Shown here one piece after another: positions 56,333-64,000 of a stretch of DNA of 64,000 nucleotides (positions are counted from its first letter, which is position 1; each line of letters starts with the position of its first letter). Below the pieces are notes generated by a model. That model worked only from the letters and a program-made list of their open reading frames with translations. It searched no databases and was not told the DNA's origin. The stretch is from positions 274,718 to 338,717 of the forward strand of contig MU270070.1 of assembly GCA_021432635.1 (NCBI GenBank), read 5' to 3'. Position numbers and translations under genes: made by a program. Source of the stretch: Thozetella sp. PMI_491. Taxonomy: Eukaryota; Ascomycota; Sordariomycetes; Chaetosphaeriales; Chaetosphaeriaceae.

Positions 56333-57101
56333 ATGAAGATGCATTGCACTACAACTGTCGTGCTACTCAGTAGCCTCTTCGCATCGACCCTGGGCGCGCC
56401 AGCGCTGGTACTTACCGGCCGGAGCAAGTGTGGTACGCCCAAGCCGAAGGACTACTGTGCCGGCACCAAGTACAACCAATCTCTCGCCAATGAGTACGTG
56501 TGCGGCGACTCCCGCCTCGGCCCGGTCAAGCTCCCGCAGAAGCTGCCACTCGACCCTGTTCTGGACATCTACGACCGGTTTGGCGGTCTCTGCCCCGGAG
56601 CTTTCCTCGAAGCCTGGTTCAACAATACCTCGGGTTGGTGGCACTATCCTCCCCAGGATGGCTTCTCGATCGACGCCGACGGACATCCGATCAAGGCCGA
56701 TTTGGTGCTCCCTGTCGGCACGCTGATTGACCGATTTGGCTCCGAGTATGGCGCCTACACGAGCCCCGCCGCGGCTCCGTACATGCAGCGGGCGCTGCCC
56801 CCAAGCAGTCTAGATACGCCACAGAGCGATCCAAGGTGTGTATTCTCCCTAGACTCCGCTAGTGCTCCCGTCTCAGCGATAGCCTCCGACAGGTGCAAGA
56901 TTCTAACATGGTACCAGCTACCCTTACAATTATCACGTCTACCGCCTAGTGAAGCCCATCACCGTCCTCGCCGGCCCGATCGCCCCCTGGTTCGGCCAGC
57001 CAGGCCAGGGAGTGCAGTACATGTTCTACAATACCACCATCATGGCACTCGTTGAAAGTAAACTGCTTGAGAGGGTTGACCCCACGGTCATCCTGGGCTA
57101 A
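56333..57101 (+). CDS. Secreted TNT-domain protein, probable NAD(P)+ glycohydrolase
   Basis: Exons 56333..56835 and 56918..57101 give 228 aa; the 82-nt intron is GT-AG. A signal peptide covers about residues 1-20 (ending TLGAPA). Four cysteines near the start ([22 protein letters not shown]) suggest disulfides, as in fungal secreted members. The TNT fold (PF14021) shows [16 protein letters not shown] before the core, [15 protein letters not shown] with an Arg expected at the NAD site, a second Arg in RALPPSSL, and the C-terminal [15 protein letters not shown], whose Gln matches the catalytic Gln of the family. Fungal homologues are surface or conidial NADases; the bacterial founder is a toxin from Mycobacterium. 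Here there is a signal peptide and no immunity gene beside it. Activity is inferred from motifs. Confidence 0.9.
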
Positions 57102-58050
57102 GCAAGGGGGAGAGATACTTGGGTCTTGACAAAATCGCCCTGATCGGCAGCGGCTTCGTTTGGGATCATTTGGGGGCTTGTTCAATGGGTGCTCATTGGT
57201 GATGAGCTTAATATTCATTTTCAAAAGCAAAAAAGCGATAGAGCACTGAGACAGTCTTACCCTAGACCGCGCCACAGCGAATCGGGGGATAGCAGAAGCT
57301 ATCAATGTTATAATAGCTGAGTACCGCATCTAGCGCCTCAAGGAATCGTTCCTACCATTGGGTAACCTGTCTTTCTAGATATATGTGCAGATTTACCCGA
57401 GGTGCTGCTGGTCGATAAGTTGACAGGAATAGAATAACGCCGCTTAGAGTCCTCCAGGCAACTTCGTGTCTTTTCCTAGCTTGTTCTAAGTGAGCTGCTA
57501 TACGGCGATAAATATTCGCGATGAAGGCTGGCAGTGCAGCTAAAAGTGCCACAGCTTCGGTCGAAAATCGCAGAGATCTCTAAATTGAGGAAGCGCAACT
57601 GCCGAGCGCTACCTACCCACGCAGAGTGGTGCACGTGACGCGTTACAGTACTCTCGTACACCCCCAAACCCGTTTGCAGGTCAGTTGCTGCAAATACAAT
57701 AGTATAAGCATCGGGTAGAAGCATGTTAGTTATGCTATTACTGGGCTCTCGATGCCGGCAGGGAGTCCCATCCACACACTACAAAACCTCGGTTATATGC
57801 AAATATTTACCCAGAGCTATAGTTGTTCCGGGGGAACTAGCAAGTTGGTTGGTGGCTATGCAAAGGATGCGGATCCCTGCTCGAGCGCAAGAGCATGACC
57901 CTCACCTCGGTCGGTCCCGCTTCGACTCCGCAGACCGGCTGGAGCGATTAGGATGCCTCATCAGTTGCCAATACCGTAGAACACCGAAGCCCCAGTGATA
58001 ACGCTGCTCGCTGGCACTGGGACCCATATGGGTGGCCTCTCATCCGCGCC
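57102..58050. other. Intergenic before HET protein 2
   Basis: 950 bp of moderately AT-rich sequence, with no supported gene. Confidence 0.6.
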
Positions 58051-59328
58051 ATGAGGCTTCTTCATACCTCGACTCTAGAATTAACGACGTTTCAGCGGGA
58101 ATGCCCTCCTTACGCCATCCTCTCCCACACCTGGGAAGCAAATGAGCCGCCGTTTGAGATCTTTCTCCCCAAGCCCCGCTGGCTCCGCCGCTTGTCGCTG
58201 CTGGGCAAGCGAAAGTACCCCAAGGTGATCGGGGCCTGCGCGCTCGCCAGATCCAAGGGGTATGAGTGGGTCTGGATCGATACATGCTGCATCGACAAGA
58301 GCTCCTCCGCGGAGCTGTCCGAGGCCATCAACTCAATGTTCAAGTGGTACCAGAAGGCAAGGGTGTGTTATGCATACCTCGTCGACATCCCGCACGTGCC
58401 GCGACAGTCGCCAGACTCCTCCCAGGTGACACTCACGGACGAGGCCGCGTCTGCGCTGGCCGGGGCTCGATGGTTCACCCGTGGCTGGACGTTGCAGGAG
58501 CTCATCGCGCCGTCCGAGGTCGAATTCTATGACGCCGCCTGGTCGCTCGTCGGCACAAAGAGCTCGCTGGCACCGACGCTCGAGGAGATCACGGGCATCC
58601 CCGCGGGCATGTTCTCGAATGCTTGGCGCAGCCTCTGCGCCGGCGGACTGGCCCAGCAATCCCTCCATTTGGCTTCAGTGGCCCAGCGCCTCTCATGGGC
58701 GGCCGGCAGGGAGACCACACGCGCCGAAGACATGGCCTATTGCCTTATGGGTCTCTTCGACGTCAACCTGCCTCTGCTGTATGGCGAAGGTCTCGCCAAG
58801 GCGTTCACCAGGCTGCAGGCCGAGATTGCGCGGAACACGAACGACCAGAGCCTATTTGCTTGGGGTTCCTGGTTCGACCCTGAAGGCTGCGACAAGTTGC
58901 TGTGCTACACCCTGTTCGCCGAGCACCCGGACTGCTTCACGGCTGCGGGCGCGGTGCGGGCAACGAGTAGATTCGGTAGTGCTCTGGACTGGACGCCGCC
59001 GTTCGAGACGCCGAACGACGGGTATCTGCGCATCAAGATGCGAGTCTGGAAAAGCAAGGACAAAGCCAGAGAGGGTTTCATGGATGACGACCATGTCGCG
59101 TTCCTCGAGTGCGACGTGCGCGGCGAGACGTCCTCGGTGGTCGGTCTATTTGTCCGCCGCCTCGAAGATGTTGGGGGGGTCAGGAGATATGTGCGTGTCC
59201 ACCAGCTCCTAGGCAAGTTTCCGAAGGAGCGGGTGCTAGAATGTGAGCTTGAGGACGTGCTGCTGGGCGCCTTGCCGAGACACATTCCGCGGCTTGACAT
59301 TTTTAGGAAGGAATACTACGCTGTCTGA
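58051..59328 (+). CDS. Heterokaryon incompatibility (HET) domain protein 2
   Basis: Intronless, 425 aa from the ATG at 58051. The HET domain fills about residues 1-245: MRLLHTST, PPYAILSHTWEANEPPF, YEWVWIDTCCIDKSSSAELSEAINS, RVCYAYLVDIP, ARWFTRGWTLQELIAPSEVEFYD, and later TTRAEDMAYCLMGLF and LPLLYGEGLAKAFTRLQ. The C-terminal 170 residues have no recognised repeat domain such as NACHT, WD40 or ankyrin, so it is a short HET protein. The core shares long identical stretches with HET protein 1, yet this gene has no intron at the matching place and lacks the Cys-rich insertion. HET proteins cause cell death on contact between unlike partners; which partner this one senses is unknown. Confidence 0.93.
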   Translation: MRLLHTSTLELTTFQRECPPYAILSHTWEANEPPFEIFLPKPRWLRRLSLLGKRKYPKVIGACALARSKGYEWVWIDTCCIDKSSSAELSEAINSMFKWYQKARVCYAYLVDIPHVPRQSPDSSQVTLTDEAASALAGARWFTRGWTLQELIAPSEVEFYDAAWSLVGTKSSLAPTLEEITGIPAGMFSNAWRSLCAGGLAQQSLHLASVAQRLSWAAGRETTRAEDMAYCLMGLFDVNLPLLYGEGLAKAFTRLQAEIARNTNDQSLFAWGSWFDPEGCDKLLCYTLFAEHPDCFTAAGAVRATSRFGSALDWTPPFETPNDGYLRIKMRVWKSKDKAREGFMDDDHVAFLECDVRGETSSVVGLFVRRLEDVGGVRRYVRVHQLLGKFPKERVLECELEDVLLGALPRHIPRLDIFRKEYYAV

Positions 59329-59606
59329 AGATAACGGATGGGATCTGGATGAGCGTCTATAAGACATTCTCACGGAAATACGGACTACGGTGGCTGGGAG
59401 TATTTGTTTGTGTGTTATTCTGGTGTGGGAGAACTCGGGGGCAATGTAGTATTATTTCCATCGGTTGAAACCGATAGGTCGACTGCGCACCGGCCGAAAG
59501 TGCGTCTGCTAGTCAAGTGGCGTAAAAGAACTCGTTTACACTTGTATCTCGCTTGACTCGACGACCTCTACACGTTAGTCCCATGCCATGGCTCTTCTAT
59601 CCAGAT

Positions 59607-61736
59607 CTACGCAGCCCTGTCTGACCCTGTTGCCACCTCTAGTTGCTCGGCGTCGCCATCGTTGTTGTCTAGCTTTGATCCTTTGGCCAGAGGAGAGGGA
59701 TCATTGATCTCATCGGTGGCGATAACCGTATCACCAAAGGCGGCCGCGATCTCCTCCAGTGTCTTGAGCTTAGTCTCCCTAAAATATCCACGGTGAGCTG
59801 TGTCGCGAGTATTAACTTTCTCTAGACGACTTACGGGAAGTAAAAATACGCAATGACGAGGAAGAACAGAGAACATCCCACGAACACATAGTAATAGTTC
59901 TCGTGGATGTTCGCGAAGGCACTAGGGCCGGCCTCGGTGACTGGGAAGGCGTCAGCTTAGACTTCTCGGGGAATTTTCCGGGAGGATGGTACTCACTGGC
60001 GACGTTGACGATGAAATGCGATGCTGCTGCGAGACCCATAACCTTGCTGCGCAGCTCTATCGGCAGCACCTCAGCGCCGTACAGCCATGTCGTGCTATTA
60101 AGCATTCCGTCTAGAAATATCGTTAGCCTTGAGTGACAACGGAATCTGGGGAAGATTTCCGTACAGTATACCACTACGAATAGGTATATCCCGAGAACAG
60201 CGAAGCCCTTTCCAACGTTATTGTTCGTGTCTTGGAATTCCCGCTGCATAATGGCGGCGTAGATTTCAACGACAACGATGCCCCCGAGACCGGCCAAGAT
60301 CATCCTATGGAAAAAGAGTCAGCAAATTTTGGCATCGCTGGTCATGTCGATCAGTCTTACTTTCGCCGACCCCACTGATCCGTCAAATACTTGGTCGTCA
60401 AGACATTCGAGAAGAAGGCTATCGTCCCATATACAGCTGCAAGGGCTAGAATCGTTGTCGAGCCGATACCTAAGGACTTGTATAAAATGGCTGAGATTGG
60501 AGGTTAGACTTAGGTGCTTAAGTAGTTAAGCGAGGTGGGACACGCGAACTTACTTTGGTAGTACTGTCATAAGAGCATAATGTTAGCTAGCAGCCAGGTA
60601 TCCCTTAGTATTGGGGTACTCGCCTGAATCACGTTGACTCCGGTAAGACTCGTCATGGTCTGCACAGCAATTGATCTGGACGGCGTCAGCCACCGTCAAC
60701 CTTCCACACTATAGCTGAACTTACACCAACGCCCTATGCCTATACAGCTTGAACACCTCTTTCACTGAGGTCAGCTCGCGCTGCATCTCATACTCGATCT
60801 GCGCCCTCATTAATGCGAATTCGTCGTGCACCTCGTGGGACTGGAGGTCCCTCCGGATCTTGATGAATTCGATGCGAGCGGCTTCAACCTTGCCGCTTCG
60901 GATCAGCTGTCGAGGAGAGTTGGGCATGAAAGTCGCCAGACCGGTAAACAGAATGACTCCCCAAGGTATCTGGACCCCCAATGGGAGGCGCCATTGCAAG
61001 GAACCGTACGAGGCGAACGAGCAGGCAAAGCCAACCCAGTTCGACATCATCGTCCCGAACGATATGCCACAGCCTGAAATCCCTCCGATCAAGCCCCGAT
61101 GTTGAGGGGGTGAGATCTCACTAAGGTAGATAGGGACCGTTGCGACCATTCCACTGATACGCGAGGAAGTGTTAGGCCCAAGGGTGGGACAGAAGAAGCA
61201 GAGGTAAGTGGACTAACCCGACAGCGAGGCCTGCCAGTGCGCGGCCCGCGAGAAACATGCCAATGCTTACGGATGCCGTTTGGATAGTGGTTCCGATAGT
61301 CACAATCACGCACATCAGCTGCATAAAACGTATGCGGCCCAGTCGGTCGCCGATGAACGTCTGGATCAAGGCCCCAACCGCCTCTCCAGCAATGTAGACC
61401 GCAACAACCTGGAGCGGGTATCGGGTCAGGTTTGTACGTGTGCTTGATGAGTTATATTCAGACTCACCGCTCCTGTCAAACCATTGGACGGATGGCCCAT
61501 GTAGTCGATCCAGCTCTGATGGGCAATGGCTGTGGGCGCGGGTCAGTCCATGTCTCACTGTTTGTCGCCGACTGGGTGTAGACATACTTGTAGTAGCGAT
61601 GCCAGTGTCAAACCCCTATCTCCAAGTTAGAGTTCCCCGGGTTGGGCGGGTACTCTGCGTCAGCATTACTTACGAATAGAAATGAGCCGATGCCGGCAAA
61701 GATGGCAATGCCCAGCGTGTACATAAAACCCGCCAT
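59607..61736 (-). CDS. MFS sugar porter family transporter, 12 exons
   Basis: In transcript order the exons are 61674..61736, 61588..61615, 61468..61529, 61218..61408, 60725..61153, 60624..60675, 60554..60563, 60361..60490, 60165..60304, 59997..60110, 59835..59940 and 59607..59778, total 498 aa. The family pattern is complete: GFDTGI in helix 1, GDRLGRIRFMQL after helix 2, GRALAGLAVG, VPIYLSEISPPQHRG, SLTGVNVIQYYQTILY before helix 8, TDQWGRRKM, and STTWLYGAEVLPIELRSKVMG. PETK and a variable charged tail follow. The motif PESPRWL is altered to PNSPRQL. Exon 7 has 10 nt (YYQ plus one base), and the intron before it starts with GC. Fungal members of this kind carry hexoses, quinate or disaccharides by proton symport across the plasma membrane. 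The substrate is not evident. Confidence 0.94.
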
Positions 61737-63876
61737 CGCGAGCTATCGTTAGGCGTTGCTGTGGATGACCGGCTGCGACTGAACTGCATGTATCGTTGTA
61801 GACTTTGTGAGGTATAGACCCAAGAAGGTGCAGCAGTGGTAGGCGGGAGGCTGCAGGGCGAAGGGGAGGATCTGCAGCCGCTGAAGGGAGAGCAGCCGGC
61901 GGGAGACATATTGCCCGTCATATACCGACAACGGCGAGCAGCGCCCGGGATAGGATCGGCCGAGATGGTCCCCTCTCCCAGAGCCGCTCGTGATTGAGTG
62001 GCCGTACCCCGGGAATACCGTCGCTACGCTAGCATACCCCCCACAATATGACGATACAACGCGCCGTTCGAGCTCTTGAAGCGGGGGAGCACAGTGGAGA
62101 GGTCACCCAAACCCCGCAATCGAACGAGTCAGGGTTCTTGCGGGGAGCTCGGCCATTTTGCCGATGAACGACTGATATTGCAGCCCCAGAAGAGTTAGCA
62201 GGAGAAGGAGTCACTACTCATGGGTCTCGTGACGGATACTGGCACAGAGGGGGTCTCCGCTAGCAGTGGGGGTCAACGCTGCGGGAGTCCAGAGTGGGGG
62301 AGCGAATCTGAACTGGCTTGTGCACAGTTTGTGGTAGAACAAGTCTGTCGTTTTGTACGCAGTCCGACCGAGCTTATAGCTATGTTCAGTTCAAGTTCGG
62401 GGGGAGAAGCCATATCATGCTTAGGGAACGAGTTGTCATGTCGGGGAGCGCGGATATACTCGCAGCATGACGACTCTCCATCTCTAATTCTCAACGGAGC
62501 GTACATGAGCGAGACCGAGCTATATTACATGTGGCTGCGAAGCGCAAACTCGTCACAGTGGCACGCTCCGCTGCTAAGCATTTCGCTAAGCACTTGATGG
62601 TGTGCTCCCAAGGCCGTCCTTCCGGCTGGGCAGTGGCGCCCAAAGTGACGTCATTCCCACTCTTAGCTTGCGCCTCAAGTTTCCCATTAGCATCAAAAGC
62701 GTACTATGGTATATTGTAGCCTGCAATCCGCAACGACACCCCTAAGCTGCTACGGCTATTAATAGCTAAATCTTGGCCAAGGACATCCCTCCATATTTGT
62801 GTTATAGAGCATTTGCTATTAATCCAGTGCTTTCACTACCAATGAGTAAAGTCAGCCTCAAACCCAGAGGGCTTCGGGCTTATGGCTCGAATGCAGCAGG
62901 ATCCGATCCGATGATGAATTGGCAAAAGCCTTCAGTATAGAACAAAGGATACAATCAGATAGCCTTTCAAATGAGTAGATTTCGGCCCATTATACATATT
63001 ATCCGGTTGTTGTAATACCCTTCTTTAGGAGTAACCCATTCTTGATCTTCCAATCATTCGTCTTTCGCATACGGGCTCTGATACACCCCTTAGTGTCTGT
63101 ACGCTGCTACAGAGTCTCAAGATAGGCAGTGTACCGACTAGCTTCCTATATCGTGTAAGTGCTGGTCCGCCCATTGTCGAGCATTGTCGTCCCCACTGGG
63201 CCGTAACAATAAACTCTTATCGGAAGACACTGGAACACCCTTCTTTCCCCGTTAGGACCTCTCCTCCGAGTTTGGTGGCTCTGGATCAGATGGCGGAATG
63301 ACTAGCCCGATGACGATGCCCGGGCGGCTCTTATCTCGAAAGGTCAAACTACGATGTTTAAGGCGGGGATGGTTGCACCGGTGTGGTGCGCCGAGGCCGT
63401 AACAAACACACCTTCCGCATCGGTGCTTCGGTTCGCCCCGATGGCAACGGCCCCTCATTCCCGGTCGGAGTGGATGCACCCTCGTGGCATCGAGTCCGAC
63501 CGTCGACTGAAGCGGCGCCTGTACCTCCAATGCCGAATACTCGTATATTTCGCTATTTAATAGCGGCATGTGAGCGCCCTTGCGGGCGGCTAAAGCTTAC
63601 CTTGATAGACTCTTCTTAATTAAGTACCTATTCAAAGACGGACTCGGCCACACTAGTTTAGGCACTCGTTAGGCTAAGGGTAACTTTTCGTAGCTGTCTC
63701 CGACCCGATCCTACTCGTGTAAATTTTTAATTTTTTTTCGCTCCTTTAAACGATCTCTGCCCTGTCGATACATTGCTAACTGAAGTATTTCGACAGTACT
63801 CACCTGCGCACTTGATCCGCCACTTTCTCTCTTCTGGTAGCGACTCGTATCTGTGGCATAGACACACATCTCTGCA
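61737..63876. other. Intergenic, no supported gene
   Basis: 2.1 kb. A plus-strand frame at 62220..62597 has no domain and is not called. The part from about 62,700 to 63,150 is AT-richer. The right end is the promoter of the last gene. Confidence 0.55.
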
Positions 63877-64000
63877 ATGAAAGGGAGCCTTTTTATCACT
63901 ATTGCAGCCGCGGTTGGCACAGCCGCCGCAGCCAACTTCACCAAAGTCACTTTGGAAGAGCCGCTCAACTGGATCGCCGGCAGACGTCTCTTCCCTGGGA
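63877..64000 (+). CDS. Secreted protein, 5' fragment cut by window edge
   Basis: The ATG at 63877 opens a frame of 41 codons that runs off the end of the window. It starts with a clear signal peptide (MKGSLFITIAAAVGTAAA). The mature part begins NFTKVTLEEPLNWIAG, with an NFT glycosylation site. Too little remains to name a family, and an intron may occur within this stretch. Confidence 0.6.
   Translation, partial: MKGSLFITIAAAVGTAAAANFTKVTLEEPLNWIAGRRLFPG

Noticed and set aside
62220-62597. Plus-strand frame of 125 codons upstream of the sugar transporter
   Set aside because: Ser/Cys-rich random composition, no signal peptide and no family resemblance.

Overview
This window is nuclear DNA from a filamentous ascomycete (Pezizomycotina, probably a GC-rich Sordariomycete). 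Genes carry short GT-AG introns, mostly 43-90 nt, with CTAAC/CTGAC-like branch sites. Proteins belong to fungal families (UstYa/DUF3328, HET, GtaA, fungal TNT NADase, 12-exon MFS sugar porter), TATA boxes lie about 80-155 bp before start codons, and coding codons favour C at the third position. The species cannot be named from sequence alone. Exon joins were assigned by hand; every multi-exon model was checked so that the exon lengths sum to a whole number of codons.

Layout. 1.0-3.3 kb: secreted glutaminase A-like protein. 3.8-12.7 kb: two UstYa-family membrane oxidases enclose an orphan multi-pass membrane protein and an indoleamine 2,3-dioxygenase, with a PaiB-like flavin-binding protein next to the second. 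13.5-27.4 kb: accessory enzymes (GNAT, degenerate sulfotransferase-like protein, HET protein 1, beta-trefoil protein, 2-hydroxyacid dehydrogenase, aldo-keto reductase, FAD monooxygenase, SnoaL-like remnant, acyltransferase-3). 27.6-30.1 kb: large secreted glycosidase with F5/8C and ricin-type modules. 32.4-33.2 kb: SDR. 35.0-41.8 kb: a divergent pair, a 671-aa orphan membrane protein and an ArsB/CitMHS-type transporter. 42.5-47.2 kb: isochorismatase-like hydrolase, membrane-anchored alpha/beta hydrolase, glucose-6-phosphate 1-epimerase. 48.0-49.8 kb: six-exon orphan membrane protein. 49.8-53.8 kb: a gene-poor stretch with AT-rich parts. 53.8-57.1 kb: GPI-anchored 8-Cys protein and secreted TNT-domain NADase. 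58-61.7 kb: HET protein 2 and a sugar transporter containing a GC-AG intron and a 10-nt exon. 63.9 kb: start of a secreted protein cut by the window edge.

How the genes may work together. The 3.8-27 kb block looks like a tailoring-enzyme set (two UstYa proteins, a dioxygenase, a flavin monooxygenase, AKR, GNAT, acyltransferase) without a visible PKS, NRPS, terpene synthase or RiPP precursor. It may be a cryptic or decayed cluster, or just a chance gathering of accessory genes. The HET genes, the NADase and the lectin-like modules suggest roles in self/non-self recognition, competition or substrate foraging. The long gene-poor gaps and the remnant fit a dynamic, accessory-rich chromosome region. 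All functions rest on motif recognition; no search was run.
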